From Thiopseudomonas acetoxidans (GTDB lineage: Bacteria > Pseudomonadota > Gammaproteobacteria > Pseudomonadales > Pseudomonadaceae), in contig NZ_JAUCDY010000005.1 in the NCBI RefSeq assembly GCF_030362935.1, positions 121,886 through 185,885 on the forward strand: a stretch of DNA of 64,000 nucleotides, read 5' to 3'. The stretch's first letter is position 1. Each line of letters opens with the position of its first letter. Of the stretch, positions 40,087-51,289 are shown piece after piece. The notes beneath the pieces were generated by a model. That model saw nothing but the letters and a program-made list of their open reading frames with translations, was not told where the DNA came from and did not search any database. The position numbers and the translations under genes were made by a program.

Positions 40087-40464
40087 ATGCACATACCTAA
40101 AAAAATCAAACTGGACACCGCTCAGCAGCAACTACAGCTGAGCTATGCCAACGGCGAAACCTACCAGTTACCCGCCGAGTTTTTGCGCGTGCATTCGCCT
40201 TCAGCTGAGGTACAGGGGCACGGCCATCCGATTTTGCAGCACGGCAAAGAGTTTGTTCGCTTAACCAAAGTTGAAGCAGCCGGCAATTACGCGCTTAAGC
40301 TCACCTTTGATGACGGTCATGATAGTGGGCTCTATACCTGGAGTTACCTGCATCAGCTAGGAAAAAACCAGGCGCAGATGTGGGCTGATTATCTGGAGCT
40401 GCTCGCTCAAGCAGGGAAATTCCGCGACCCCAACCAATCCACCGTCAAACTTATGGGGCTGTAA
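40087..40464 (+). CDS. DUF971 (gamma-butyrobetaine hydroxylase-like N-terminal domain) protein
   Basis: A 125-residue protein with the DUF971 pattern: [16 protein letters not shown] at residues 20-35, and [23 protein letters not shown] at about 72-94. The family is fold-related to the N-terminal domain of gamma-butyrobetaine hydroxylases and linked to Fe-S or redox biology in some proteins (ApbC/Mrp fusions); here function is unknown. The gene follows hslU, the Pseudomonas order, and its last 14 bases overlap the convergent rsmJ stop. Confidence 0.85.
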   Translation: MHIPKKIKLDTAQQQLQLSYANGETYQLPAEFLRVHSPSAEVQGHGHPILQHGKEFVRLTKVEAAGNYALKLTFDDGHDSGLYTWSYLHQLGKNQAQMWADYLELLAQAGKFRDPNQSTVKLMGL

Positions 40465-41239
40465 GCTCCTGCTGCTTAAGGCTTTGCTTGGTATAAACAT
40501 CAAAACGATTGGCTTTGCCCAGCAGTTGATAACTGGGCGCTTGCGCAGAAATGGTCGGGGCTTTGCGCGGGCGTTTCACCACGACTCTATGGCTAGCCAA
40601 TTCAAATGCAGCCTCGAGTAAGTGCGCGGCATCCAGATCGCCACCCACCAAGGGTTTGAACAGGCGCATTTCTTTTTTTACCAAAGCGCTTTTCTCGCGC
40701 TGGGGAAACATGGGATCTAAGTAAATTACTTGCGGTGGCTCGCCTTGCCAGTGACGCATAAGCTCAATAGCGTCTCCTTCCATGAGTGGCATGCGTGCGG
40801 CAATAGCCGCCGTCTGCGCATCCTGTAACGCCCGTGCTAAACCATCACGCAACAAGAGTGCAACCAGCGGATGACGTTCAATCATCTGCACTTCACAGCC
40901 CAAGCAGGCTAAAACAAAGGCATCCCGCCCAAGACCTGCTGTAGCATCTAAAATACGCGGACGAATAGCACCTAGAATACCAACGGCCTTAGCTATCATT
41001 TGTCCCGCGCCGCCGCCAAATTGGCGTCGATGCGCCAAAGCACCACCCACAAAATCCACCCGTACAGGCCCAGCGGCTTGCTCGGCCAACTCTTGCAGCT
41101 GCCAGCCCTGCTCACCTAGCTGTAGTGCAAAATCAGCCTCACCTGCGCGCGGCAGACACAGCTGTACTGCCATGGCATCGGCTTGCGCAGCAAAGGTTTC
41201 TGTTAGTGCATCAATACGAATGGAATAGGTCGCAGACAT
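40451..41239 (-). CDS. rsmJ: 16S rRNA (guanine1516-N2)-methyltransferase RsmJ
   Basis: The 262-residue SAM-dependent methyltransferase of the YhiQ family. Core motifs: the glycine-rich motif is [17 protein letters not shown] (about 98-114), then the EGDA loop and [20 protein letters not shown] segment, both family signature. Its start overlaps the stop of the preceding small gene by one base (TGATG). Overlaps the DUF971 gene tail to tail. Confidence 0.95.
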   Translation of the reverse strand: MSATYSIRIDALTETFAAQADAMAVQLCLPRAGEADFALQLGEQGWQLQELAEQAAGPVRVDFVGGALAHRRQFGGGAGQMIAKAVGILGAIRPRILDATAGLGRDAFVLACLGCEVQMIERHPLVALLLRDGLARALQDAQTAAIAARMPLMEGDAIELMRHWQGEPPQVIYLDPMFPQREKSALVKKEMRLFKPLVGGDLDAAHLLEAAFELASHRVVVKRPRKAPTISAQAPSYQLLGKANRFDVYTKQSLKQQELTAP

Positions 41240-41580
41240 CAGGCGTAAAGGTCAAGCCCCAAGACTTGGTTCGCGTCGTTAGTATAGTCAGTGCTAAAAC
41301 TCGCTGTCTGATTATAACTCGCCAAGGCTTTATTAACTTGATGTGGGAGGTTGTGTTGCTGCATAGCATCGCGCTGTTGGTATTGCTGCAGCATCGATTC
41401 ATTAGAGATTTGTAGCACAGCCTTATCGCTGTCCGTGCGTACGCTACTGGAAATTCCTTCGGGCTGTTGTTCACGGGCACGCGCTTCCTGCTGACGTTGG
41501 GTGAAGTCATACACTTCACTGACATCAGGCCGGGTCGTTCGATTAGGCACATAGGCCGGAGAAAAACCATCAATGCGCAT
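41239..41580 (-). CDS. Small hypothetical protein ([12 protein letters not shown])
   Basis: A 113-residue polar protein with many Gln, Ser and Asn residues; it starts [18 protein letters not shown] and ends VLGLDLYA. No transmembrane segment or signal peptide is seen. TGAGG is eight bases before ATG 41580; the open frame goes on to 41625 without a ribosome site. The stop overlaps rsmJ (TGATG), which indicates co-translation with it, and tsaB is 60 bases upstream. I recall similar small proteins in Pseudomonas but no function. Confidence 0.65.
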   Translation of the reverse strand: MRIDGFSPAYVPNRTTRPDVSEVYDFTQRQQEARAREQQPEGISSSVRTDSDKAVLQISNESMLQQYQQRDAMQQHNLPHQVNKALASYNQTASFSTDYTNDANQVLGLDLYA

Positions 41581-41640
41581 GCTGCAAGCCTCAAAAAGAT
41601 GTTTACACTTTAAACAGTACAGCACATAAGCGCAATAGCG

Positions 41641-42315
41641 CTATGCCTTAGGAGTGGCCACTTGATCGCGCAAATAAATGGGCTGCGCTTGAGCCGCCGC
41701 TATTGCGCGTCCGTGCTGCCAATCCGCTAACGCCAAAGTCAAAATATCCTCAGCATGGGGCAGCATATCCACAACAGTACGCTTTACAGGCACATTAAGG
41801 CGTTCTGCGTAAGCCTGCCAGCCAGTACCCGCCCCTACCCACTCACCACTAGCCGTACGCGGTAACTGTGCCGCTTCAGGCGCGCACACTCGCTCTACGC
41901 CTTGCAGCTGCATACAATTATCCTGCAACTGATAACACCCCCAATACACTTCATCCATGCGCGCATCTATCGCCGCAGCAACCTGCTGTGCGCCCTGCTC
42001 TCGCCAAGCACGCTGCGCAATAGCGGCCAGATTGGATACCGGCAACACAGGACGCTCTAATGCAAAGGCCAAGCCCTGCACCACACCCACGGCAATACGC
42101 AAACCCGTAAATGCTCCGGGGCCACGGCCAAAGGCAATCGCATCAATATCGACCAAAGCGACTGAGGACGCACTGAGTAGCTCATGCATCATTGGCAGTA
42201 TCCGCTGGGCATGCATACGCGGAATCACCGCATAGTCGCTAGTGATTTCGCCGTTATGCAAAAGCGCCACAGAACAGGCTTCTGTGGCGGTATCTAGGGC
42301 AAGCAAAGTCGTCAT
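41641..42315 (-). CDS. tsaB: tRNA threonylcarbamoyladenosine biosynthesis protein TsaB
   Basis: The 224-residue product (YeaZ family) is the scaffold that with TsaD and TsaE makes t6A37 on ANN-decoding tRNAs. It begins LALDTATEACSVALL and has GPGAFTGLRI near residue 70, the ASKHA-fold hallmark. It follows adk at 11 bases and so is in the adk operon. Confidence 0.95.
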   Translation of the reverse strand: MTTLLALDTATEACSVALLHNGEITSDYAVIPRMHAQRILPMMHELLSASSVALVDIDAIAFGRGPGAFTGLRIAVGVVQGLAFALERPVLPVSNLAAIAQRAWREQGAQQVAAAIDARMDEVYWGCYQLQDNCMQLQGVERVCAPEAAQLPRTASGEWVGAGTGWQAYAERLNVPVKRTVVDMLPHAEDILTLALADWQHGRAIAAAQAQPIYLRDQVATPKA

Positions 42316-42326
42316 GGTGAGGCAGA

Positions 42327-43055
<729 letters not shown>

Positions 43056-43091
43056 TTAAAAAATCACTGGCCTATTCAAAGCTTGCTTTAG

Positions 43092-43230
43092 AAACCTCTG
43101 AATAACTACCTACGTAGCTATCACTGCGTTAAAAACATACTCAAAATGCTTATTTACTCAATGTAAACTGCGCTTTTTACGTACGCTTTTGCCTTGCGCT
43201 AGCGTCCTCGGTAACGTTATTCAGCGGCTC
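43092..43230. repeat. Imperfect long inverted-repeat element
   Basis: Termini: 43098-43106 reads CTGAATAAC and 43216-43224 reads GTTATTCAG, a perfect complement of 9 bases, extended imperfectly outward (11 of 12). In the middle, TTTAC-TCAAT-GTAAA forms a small hairpin and AAAATG...GCTTTT-type arms flank it. Total about 130 bases with a palindromic plan, reminiscent of MITE-like or REP-like elements. No copy was seen elsewhere in the window by eye. Confidence 0.45.
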
Positions 43231-43376
43231 ATTTAGTAAAGTGCGGCTCTATTGTCACCGAACCTTACCCTCATGGCGGCGCTGGGCTGCCAAAAAAAGA
43301 TACCAATGTACACACTAGCCTTTAGTCGCACAAGGTTTAAATGGCTTTTTGCGTTATTTCCACAAAAAACTGATGG

Positions 43377-43422
43377 TCAAAAGAAAGACGCTAACCCCAC
43401 TGATTACTCAGCAGGGTTAGCG
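43377..43422 (-). terminator. Rho-independent terminator of ppc
   Basis: A 9-bp stem (43389-43397 with 43414-43422) with an inner 3-bp stem, and on the minus strand a TCTTTCTTTT tract follows. It lies 13 bases after the ppc stop. Confidence 0.85.
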
Positions 43423-43435
43423 CTGTTGGTTCAGC

Positions 43436-46072
43436 TTAGCCTGTATTACGTAAGCCAGCGGCGATACCCGCCACGGTAACCAGCATGGCACGCTCAATAG
43501 CCGCACCCTGTTGATCGCCCAGTTTACGCGAGCGCTCTAGCAGTTCGACTTGCAGCAAGTGCAAGGGATCCAGGTAGGTATCGCGCACACTGATCGAAGC
43601 ACGCACTATTGGATGGCGCTCCAGCAAGTGCGCTTCGCCGGTCAACGTCAGTACTTGTTCTACAGCCTGCTGCAAATGCGCGTAAAGTTTTTCACCTAAC
43701 GGGCGTAGTTTTGGCTCAACTAAGCGCTCGTCATACAAACGGGCAATGCCTGAGTCCGCTTTGAGCAGTACCATCTCCAACATATCGATACGCGCACGGA
43801 AGAACGGCCACTGATCACGCATTTGGTTGAGCAGTTCTCCTTCACCCCGTGCTCGGGCATTAGTCAGCGCGGTTTCCCAGCCTAACCAAGCGGGCAACAT
43901 CAAACGGGTTTGTGTCCACGCGAAAATCCAAGGAATCGCACGCAGGCTTTCAATGCCTCCAGTACGGCGGCGCGCTGGGCGACTGCCTAACGGCAAACGC
44001 CCTAACTCTTGCTCAGGAGTCGCTTGACGGAAATAATCCACAAACTGCGGCTCGTCACGCACTACTTGGCGATAGCCCTGTAATCCGTCGGCAGCCATGC
44101 GATCCATCACCGCACGCCACTCGGGTTTAGGCGCTACCGGTGGCAGGTAAGTTGCTTCCAGCACCGCTGCCAGATACAGATTAATGTTTTGCACAGCCAC
44201 ATCTGGCATACCGTATTTAAAGCGGATGACCTCGCCCTGCTCGGTAGTACGGAAACGTCCTGCGACCGAGCCAGGCGGCTGCGACAAAATCGCTTCATGC
44301 GCTGGACCGCCACCACGCCCAACTGTACCGCCACGGCCATGGAACAACAGCAGTTCGACGCCCTGTTCAGCACAGACCTTAACCAGCTCTTCCTGCGCGC
44401 GATATTGCGCCCAAGCCGCTGCGGTGGTGCCGGCGTCTTTGGCTGAGTCCGAGTAACCAATCATCACTTCCTGCGGCCCTACTAAGCGCTGGCGGTAGTC
44501 ATCAAGGCTTAACAACTGGCGAATAGCTTCAGCGGCGTTATCCAAGTCATCTAGGGTTTCAAACAAAGGCGCAATACGCATGGTGCGGCGTACACCCGCT
44601 TCTTTTAATAACAGTTTGACCGCCAACACATCGGAAGGATTGGACGCCATGGAAATCACATAGGTACCCATGGAGGCCATCGGCGCACGGGCTATCACTT
44701 TACAGGTGTCCAGCACTTCTTGGGTGTCGGCACTGGGCGCAAAGTCCGCGGACAACAATGGCCGCTTGTTATTTAACTCTTTGAGTAAAAACGCTTGGCG
44801 TTGCGCTTCCGTCCATTCTTGATAAGCACCTAAACCCAGCCACTGAGTAATTTCGTCCATCGCCGAGGTGTGCCGTGCGGCATCTTGACGAATATCCATG
44901 CGCACCAACGACAAACCAAAGGTGGTCACGCGACGGATGCAGTCGAGCAAATCACCATCTGCCACATTGCCCATACCGCTGTCATGCAAAGAGCGATGGC
45001 ACAGCAGCAGCGGCTCTAACAGCTCGTTTTGGTCGTGAATAATGTTGGCCGGTAAAGGCAGGTTATTGGTAATGGCGTCTAACAACTCAGCACGAGTATA
45101 ACGCAAGCGCGCCCGTAATTTTTTTAACACCACACGATAAGGCTCGTCACTTGCGCCAGCAACGGCTAACAATTCGGCGCTGGCGTTTTGCATGGATAAT
45201 TCAGACGTGAGCTTGGAGATATCGCGCAAATACAAGTCAGCGGCAATCCAGCGCGCCAGTCGCAACACGTGACTGGTTACTTTAGCGGTCACATTCGGAT
45301 TGCCATCACGGTCACCGCCCATCCACGAGGCAAAACGTATCGGGGTAGCTGTCAGCGGCAGCGGATCTGCGCCCGCCTCGCGCAAGGTGTTGTCGACATG
45401 ACGCAACACATTGGGAATGGCGTACCAGAGTGAGCGTTCAATCACAGCAAAACCCCAGCGCGCTTCGTCCTGCGGCACCGGCTGGCTGCTACGAATCTCG
45501 TTGGTGTACCACACCTCAGTAATCAGCGTACGCAACTTGTTGACGATGGTATCGCGTTCGGTTTGGCTTAAGTCTTGGTGATCCAGTTTGCCTAACTGCT
45601 GTGCAATGTAGTCATACTTCATAATCAGCGTGCGGCGCGACACTTCGGTTGGGTGTGCGGTCAGTACCAACTCCACATCCAGCTCAGCCACGGCCTTGGC
45701 TAAGGCCTGCGGCGACTCACCCTGCGCCTTTAAACGCTCCAACACCTGCGCCAGCATTTGATTTTCAAAAGCCGGTGTTTCATCGTCACGGCGGCGACGC
45801 ATCAGATGGTATTGATCAGCAATGTTGGCCAAATTTAGAAACTGGCTAAACCCACGGGCAACTGGCAAGAGCTCGTCTTCGGCCAAGTTTTCCAGGGTCG
45901 CTTCAAGCTGCTGCCGTCCTTCTTGCGAGCCACGTCTAGCGGCCTTGGCACCGGTACGAATCAGCTCGATCTTCTCTAAAAATTCGCTACCCCGCTGCTC
46001 TGCCATGGTGTTACCCAGCAAAGTACCCAGCAGGTTAACATTATCGCGCAAACGCTGATCAATTTGTGTCAT
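43436..46072 (-). CDS. ppc: Phosphoenolpyruvate carboxylase
   Basis: Anaplerotic enzyme that makes oxaloacetate from PEP and bicarbonate. The 878-residue product has the signatures [13 protein letters not shown] (catalytic histidine, about residue 140), and [16 protein letters not shown] near 583, plus FKYGMPD. Length is near the family norm. GGAG precedes the ATG. Located upstream of adk and downstream of lysS, the Pseudomonas order. Confidence 0.98.
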   Translation of the reverse strand: MTQIDQRLRDNVNLLGTLLGNTMAEQRGSEFLEKIELIRTGAKAARRGSQEGRQQLEATLENLAEDELLPVARGFSQFLNLANIADQYHLMRRRRDDETPAFENQMLAQVLERLKAQGESPQALAKAVAELDVELVLTAHPTEVSRRTLIMKYDYIAQQLGKLDHQDLSQTERDTIVNKLRTLITEVWYTNEIRSSQPVPQDEARWGFAVIERSLWYAIPNVLRHVDNTLREAGADPLPLTATPIRFASWMGGDRDGNPNVTAKVTSHVLRLARWIAADLYLRDISKLTSELSMQNASAELLAVAGASDEPYRVVLKKLRARLRYTRAELLDAITNNLPLPANIIHDQNELLEPLLLCHRSLHDSGMGNVADGDLLDCIRRVTTFGLSLVRMDIRQDAARHTSAMDEITQWLGLGAYQEWTEAQRQAFLLKELNNKRPLLSADFAPSADTQEVLDTCKVIARAPMASMGTYVISMASNPSDVLAVKLLLKEAGVRRTMRIAPLFETLDDLDNAAEAIRQLLSLDDYRQRLVGPQEVMIGYSDSAKDAGTTAAAWAQYRAQEELVKVCAEQGVELLLFHGRGGTVGRGGGPAHEAILSQPPGSVAGRFRTTEQGEVIRFKYGMPDVAVQNINLYLAAVLEATYLPPVAPKPEWRAVMDRMAADGLQGYRQVVRDEPQFVDYFRQATPEQELGRLPLGSRPARRRTGGIESLRAIPWIFAWTQTRLMLPAWLGWETALTNARARGEGELLNQMRDQWPFFRARIDMLEMVLLKADSGIARLYDERLVEPKLRPLGEKLYAHLQQAVEQVLTLTGEAHLLERHPIVRASISVRDTYLDPLHLLQVELLERSRKLGDQQGAAIERAMLVTVAGIAAGLRNTG

Positions 46073-46099
46073 GACTTTTCTCCGCAGTTCATACTTTGT

Positions 46100-46399
46100 T
46101 TACAACTGACAGCGCACTACACGCTTTTTGTCGTCGACCAACACACCGGTTAAACCCTGCTTGTTATTGTCGAATAACACCAAGAAACCTTCGATACAGT
46201 GTGCCGTTTGCTCGGCTGGTTTTAGCGTTAAGCGATAGTCTTCACCTTCAATCGTTTTTAGCATGGTGTACTCAGCCAGCAATAAGGCGTCTTCCGGTTT
46301 GGATACATGTAAATAACCATAGTGACTGAGAGTAAAGACTGTTACTAGCAGCGTGCCTATAGCTGTAGCGATTAAATGTAGTGGGTTTACTTTTTCCAT
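46100..46399 (-). CDS. Small membrane protein between lysS and ppc
   Basis: The 99-residue protein has one N-terminal transmembrane helix (about 8-28, IATAIGTLLVTVFTL) and a short periplasmic domain with two cysteines (C68 and C97, in AHCIEG and VRCQL) that could form a disulfide. Function unknown. Pseudomonas has a small gene in the same position (ppc - hypothetical - lysS). AAGGAG precedes the ATG and the lysS terminator is just upstream. ppc follows 27 bases later, so it may share its promoter. Confidence 0.7.
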   Translation of the reverse strand: MEKVNPLHLIATAIGTLLVTVFTLSHYGYLHVSKPEDALLLAEYTMLKTIEGEDYRLTLKPAEQTAHCIEGFLVLFDNNKQGLTGVLVDDKKRVVRCQL

Positions 46400-46410
46400 T
46401 TCAACTCCTT

Positions 46411-46443
46411 AAACAACAAAAAGGCGAGTCTAGCCCGCCTTTG
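46411..46443 (-). terminator. Rho-independent terminator of lysS
   Basis: A 7-bp stem (46420-46426 with 46436-46442), 9-base loop, and on the minus strand TTGTTGTTT after the T-rich stem. It is 13 bases beyond the lysS stop. Confidence 0.8.
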
Positions 46444-46455
46444 TTTAGCTGGTAA

Positions 46456-47958
46456 TTAATGCTCTGGGCGCATATGCGGAAATAAAATCACATCGCGAAT
46501 CGAGGCTGAATCCGTTAGCAACATAACTAAACGATCGATACCAATCCCCTCGCCCGCAGTCGGCGGCATGCCGTACTCCAGCGCGCGGACAAAGTCAGCA
46601 TCGTAGTGCATGGCTTCGTCATCGCCAGCTTCTTTATCCGCCATTTGCGCTAAGAAGCGCTCGGCCTGATCTTCAGCGTCATTAAGCTCCGAGTACGCAT
46701 TGGCAATTTCACGGCCACCAATAAACAACTCAAAACGGTCGGTGACGTTAGGATTGTCATCGTTACGACGCGCCAGCGGTGACACTTCAAAAGGGTATTG
46801 GGTGATAAAAGTTGGCTGCTCAAGCAGGTGCTCGACAGTTTCTTCAAAAATCATTGTTTGCAGCTTACCTAAGCCCTCAAAGCCCAATACCGGTGCGCCG
46901 TGCTTTTTCGCCAACGCGCGCGCCTTGTCGATATCTTGCAAATCCTCTGCGCTAATCTCTGGATTGTACTTAAGGATCGAGTCAAACAGGCTCAAACGAA
47001 TAAAGGGCTCACCAAAATGAAATACTTTGCCCTGATACGGCACATCGGTGCTGCCTAACACGGTTTGCGCTAAACCACGAAACAACTCCTCGGTGAGATC
47101 CATGTTGTCTTTGTAGTCCGCATAGGCCTGGTAAAACTCGAGCATGGTAAATTCTGGGTTGTGACGCGTCGAGACCCCTTCGTTACGGAAATTACGGTTA
47201 ATCTCGAACACTTTTTCAAAGCCACCGACCACCAAACGTTTCAAGTACAGCTCAGGCGCGATACGCAAATACATGGGTAAATCCAAAGCGTTGTGGTGCG
47301 TTTCAAACGGCTTAGCTGCCGCGCCGCCAGGAATGGTTTGCAGCATGGGCGTTTCGACTTCCAAAAACCCACGCTCGGTTAGAAAGTTACGAATATAGCT
47401 AATCACTTGCGAGCGCACGCGGAAAGTATTGCGTACCTCATCGTTCACAATCAGGTCCACATAGCGCTGACGATAACGCTGCTCTGTATCTGTCAGACCA
47501 TGGTGTTTGTCCGGCAATGGACGCAAGGCTTTGGTCAGCAGCTGCACCGCGCTCATATGTACATAGAGATCGCCTTTACCTGAGCGCGCCAGTGTGCCTT
47601 GCGCACCGATGATATCGCCCAAGTCCCAGGTTTTAATATCCGCAAGAACCTCTTCTGGCAGGCCTTTACGATCGACATAGACCTGTAAACGACCACTGCT
47701 GTCCTGCAGCACCATAAAGGGGCCACGGTTGAGCATAATGCGCCCCGCAATTTTGACCGGGATTTGCTTTTCTTCCAGCTCATCTTTACTCGCCTCGGCG
47801 TAGTCACGCTGGATATCAGCGCAGGCGTGTTCTGGGCGAAAATCATTAGGGAAAGCATTGCCTTTAGCACGCTGCGCGGCGAGCTTTGCTTTGCGCAGGG
47901 CAATCAGGCGGTTTTCTTCTTCGTGGAGTTCTTCTTGGGTTTGCGGTTGTTCGCTCAT
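46456..47958 (-). CDS. lysS: Lysyl-tRNA synthetase (class II)
   Basis: Charges tRNA-Lys. The 500-residue product has an N-terminal OB domain (about 60-150), motif 1 near FLEVETPML, motif 2 [18 protein letters not shown] and motif 3 [12 protein letters not shown]. The upstream in-frame 15 residues (to 48003) have no ribosome site; ATG 47958 has TGGA ahead. prfB is upstream by 106 bases, on the same strand, as in E. coli and Pseudomonas. Confidence 0.98.
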   Translation of the reverse strand: MSEQPQTQEELHEEENRLIALRKAKLAAQRAKGNAFPNDFRPEHACADIQRDYAEASKDELEEKQIPVKIAGRIMLNRGPFMVLQDSSGRLQVYVDRKGLPEEVLADIKTWDLGDIIGAQGTLARSGKGDLYVHMSAVQLLTKALRPLPDKHHGLTDTEQRYRQRYVDLIVNDEVRNTFRVRSQVISYIRNFLTERGFLEVETPMLQTIPGGAAAKPFETHHNALDLPMYLRIAPELYLKRLVVGGFEKVFEINRNFRNEGVSTRHNPEFTMLEFYQAYADYKDNMDLTEELFRGLAQTVLGSTDVPYQGKVFHFGEPFIRLSLFDSILKYNPEISAEDLQDIDKARALAKKHGAPVLGFEGLGKLQTMIFEETVEHLLEQPTFITQYPFEVSPLARRNDDNPNVTDRFELFIGGREIANAYSELNDAEDQAERFLAQMADKEAGDDEAMHYDADFVRALEYGMPPTAGEGIGIDRLVMLLTDSASIRDVILFPHMRPEH

Positions 47959-48064
47959 AATTTTTCCAGTTTTATTTGTTTGGTGTGGCAAGCTTGGGTG
48001 CAACTCTGTTCTGTATAGCCGCTAATCCAGGTATTCGCGGCAGCTGCTACAGGTGGTGTTCTTT

Positions 48065-49160
48065 TTAAAGCCCCTGCTTTAAGCTCGCCTCTAAAAACTC
48101 ATTGATATCGCCATCCAGCACGGCGTCGCAGTTACTGTTTTCCACATTGGTACGCAGATCTTTAATGCGTGACTGATCCAGTACGTAAGAACGAATCTGA
48201 TGCCCCCAGCCTATATCCGACTTGCTGTCCTCTAAGGCCTGTGAAGCCGCATTACGCTTTTGCAACTCCAACTCATACAGCTTGGCGCGCAGCATTTTCA
48301 TCGCTTGGTCACGGTTAGCATGCTGTGAACGCTCGTTCTGACAGGAGACCACGGTATTGGTTGGTACGTGAGTAATACGCACAGCAGAATCTGTGGTGTT
48401 AACGTGCTGCCCACCCGCACCTGATGAGCGATACGTATCAATACGCAAATCAGCGGGGTTGATCTCAATCTCAATATTGTCATCAATTTCTGGGGAGACA
48501 AACACCGCGGTAAATGAGGTATGGCGTCGGTTACCTGAGTCAAACGGGCTTTTACGTACCAGTCGATGCACACCAGTTTCGGTACGCAGCCAACCAAAGG
48601 CGTACTCACCCTTGATATGCAGGGTCGCACCTTTAATGCCAGCCACTTCACCGGCAGATAGCTCCATAATGGTGGCCTCGAAACCGTTGTGATCCGCCCA
48701 GCGCAAATACATACGCAACAGAATATTTGCCCAGTCTTGCGCTTCTGTACCGCCCGATCCGGCTTGGATATCCAGATAGGCATTGTTGGCATCCATTTCT
48801 CCGCTAAACATACGGCGAAATTCAAGTTTGCTCAGAATGTCTTCCAGACGTGCCACCTCTAGGCGCACATCCTCTACGGCTGCTTCATCGTTCTCTTCAA
48901 CGGCCATTTCAAGCAGCTCAGGCGCATCAGTTAAACCACTAGAAAGCTCATCTAGGGTTTCAATAATTTGCGCCAGCTGCGATCGCTCACGACCTAAGTT
49001 TTGCGCATAGTCTGGATTACTCCAGATATCGGGGTCTTCCAGCTCACGCTCGACTTCGACTAAACGTTCACGTTTATTATCGTAGTCAAAGATACCCCCG
49101 AATAGTCTGGGTACGCTCGCTTAAGTCAGCGATGTTTTGATAAATAGGATTAACTTCCAT
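48065..49160 (-). CDS. prfB: Peptide chain release factor 2 (RF2), with programmed +1 frameshift
   Basis: Recognises UGA and UAA stops. The gene is in two frames: 24 codons from ATG 49160 to a TGA at 49086-49088, and then a continuous frame from GAC 49087 to 48065. The shift site reads CTT-TGA-C, preceded by a GGGGGT stretch, the exact layout of the RF2 autoregulatory frameshift. The shifted product is 364 residues with SPF at 204-206 and GGQ at 249-251, agreeing with E. coli positions. Translation beyond the site occurs mainly when RF2 is scarce. A search restricted to one frame would report a shorter start at 48907. Confidence 0.97.
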
Positions 49161-49350
49161 TGATATTGCTCATGTGTATCAAAAAATTAAAGGCAAAATT
49201 ATACGTGAACTTATGCAACACTGCAGAAATTCTTAAAACACGATGCTGCATTTTTTGCCGTGCTGTTTACAGCCTGCACTCACCACACTTAGGGAGTTGC
49301 TGAAATAATGTTGCCTAGCCCTGACAACGCAGGTAATTAGTCAGGTCTCC

Positions 49351-51060
49351 CTAACCCACAGCAATAAGATGCTCCACCAACAACTGCAGGTTTTGTTTGC
49401 CGCGAAACTCGTTCACATCTAACCGGTACGCCAGATCCGCGTATTGAATATTAGGATTAGGCCACTGCTCCAGATCCACATTAAACGCAATCGCATCAAC
49501 GTCGATGCGGGTCGTTTCATTATGTAGAACCATTTTCAAATGCCGCTCACCGACCAGACGCTGCTGCATTAATTTAAACCGTCCATGAAAGCTAGGCTCC
49601 GGAAACTGCTGCCCCCAAGGCCCCGCCAACCTAAGCTGCTGGGCTAATTCTAAAGCAAATTCGCCAGCAGCCAACTCACCATCCGTCACGCAAATACCCG
49701 CCAATTCATCCTCGGTCAAGCAGGCGCGCACCTGCGCATCAAACGCCTGCACAAACTGCGCATAATCCGCTTGCGCAATGGTCAATCCAGCCGCCATCGC
49801 ATGACCACCAAACTTACGAATTAGCTGCGGATTTTGCGCATCAATCGCGGCTAGCGCATCACGAATATGCAGACCTGCTACAGAACGCGCTGAACCTTTA
49901 AGACTGCCATCACCAGCATCGGCAAAGGCAATCACCGGCCTGTGGTAACGCTCCTTAAGCCGCGAAGCCAAAATCCCAGTCACGCCTTGATGCCAGTCCT
50001 GCTCATACACACAGATACCAAAGGGTAGGTTATCCTCAGGCAAGTCTTGCAGTTGCTCTAGCGCCTCACGCTGCATGTTTTGCTCGGTACGTTTACGCTC
50101 AGCATTTAAACTGTCCAGCTGTTGCGCCAACAACAACGCCTGACTTTCATCCTCGGCCAACAGACACTCAATACCGATACTCATATCGTCCATGCGTCCA
50201 GCAGCATTTAAGCGCGGACCCACGATAAAACCCAAATCCATCGCCACCATATTAGCCAGCTGTCGCCGCCCCACCTCAGCAATGGCTTTAATGCCGGGGC
50301 GTGCATGACCCGCACGAATTCTTGCCAAGCCCTGCTGTACCAGTCGGCGGTTATTAGCGTCCAACGGAACCACATCCGCTACCGTGCCTAGCGCTACTAA
50401 GTCGAGCAACTGCGCCAAATTAGGCTCCGCGCCAGCAAAGCTATTTAACTCACGCATACGCGCACGCAGAGCGAGCAGCACATAAAAAATTACGCCGACT
50501 CCCGCCAAAGCTTTACTGGGGAAACTGCAACCGGGCTGATTGGGATTGACGATGGCATCGGCAACAGGCAACACCTCGCCCGGCAGGTGATGATCAGTAA
50601 TGAGCACGCGCATACCCAAGCTTTTCGCAAGCTGCACGCCATCGATACTGGAGATGCCATTATCCACGGTAATAATAAGATCAGGCGCCAACTGTTGCGC
50701 TTGCTCGACTATGCCCACGCTTAAGCCATAACCATAATCAAAACGGTTGGGCACCAAATAATCAACCTGCGTCGCGCCCAGCATACGCAAACCCAGCACA
50801 CCTACCGCCGTAGCCGTTGCTCCATCGGCATCAAAGTCGCCGATGATTAAAATCCGTTGCTGCTCAACAATGGCTTGCAGCAGCAAAGCCACAGCATCGG
50901 GTATGCCTTTTAACTGCTCATAAGAGAGTAAATACTTAAGACTGTTATCAAGCTCCTGCGCGCAGCTCACGCCACGGGCGGCATAGATACGTTGCAACAA
51001 GGGAGGAAGGGAGCCTAGCTCGGGCAATTTTTCAGGGACAAACCTTTGTTTTATAAGCAT
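49351..51060 (-). CDS. recJ: Single-stranded-DNA-specific exonuclease RecJ
   Basis: 5'-3' exonuclease of DHH type in recombination and mismatch repair. The 569-residue product has motifs IGDFDADGATATAV (near 75), TVDNGIS, TDHH (about 155) and GGHAMAAG in the DHHA1 domain. It starts with a weak ribosome site (TTGAAG). Located upstream of prfB with a space of 190 bases that shows a weak inverted repeat (CCTGAC/GTCAGG) but no clear terminator. Confidence 0.97.
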   Translation of the reverse strand: MLIKQRFVPEKLPELGSLPPLLQRIYAARGVSCAQELDNSLKYLLSYEQLKGIPDAVALLLQAIVEQQRILIIGDFDADGATATAVGVLGLRMLGATQVDYLVPNRFDYGYGLSVGIVEQAQQLAPDLIITVDNGISSIDGVQLAKSLGMRVLITDHHLPGEVLPVADAIVNPNQPGCSFPSKALAGVGVIFYVLLALRARMRELNSFAGAEPNLAQLLDLVALGTVADVVPLDANNRRLVQQGLARIRAGHARPGIKAIAEVGRRQLANMVAMDLGFIVGPRLNAAGRMDDMSIGIECLLAEDESQALLLAQQLDSLNAERKRTEQNMQREALEQLQDLPEDNLPFGICVYEQDWHQGVTGILASRLKERYHRPVIAFADAGDGSLKGSARSVAGLHIRDALAAIDAQNPQLIRKFGGHAMAAGLTIAQADYAQFVQAFDAQVRACLTEDELAGICVTDGELAAGEFALELAQQLRLAGPWGQQFPEPSFHGRFKLMQQRLVGERHLKMVLHNETTRIDVDAIAFNVDLEQWPNPNIQYADLAYRLDVNEFRGKQNLQLLVEHLIAVG

Positions 51061-51289
51061 ATTAACTTCAATTAAATCTCAGAAACTCGAACTCAGTTCA
51101 TAACGGCGTGCATTACACACAATCATGGTATAAATCCATGGCAATACTGAGGTATGCTAGCGCAATTAAGTGATTGAGTTCTCTTTTTAACCAGCAGCAC
51201 CTAACTCCGTTACTCATACAGCTGCTTTTAGCAGTAGATTACAGATAGCATAAAGCCTCTAATTTTTTCGCCTCAGTCTTGAACCCATA

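Noticed and set aside
43252..43479. 75-residue plus-strand frame between adk and ppc
   Set aside because: It runs over the ppc terminator and the ppc stop, with no ribosome site.
49300..49345. CCTGAC/GTCAGG inverted repeat after recJ
   Set aside because: Loop is long and no T tract follows, so not called as a terminator.
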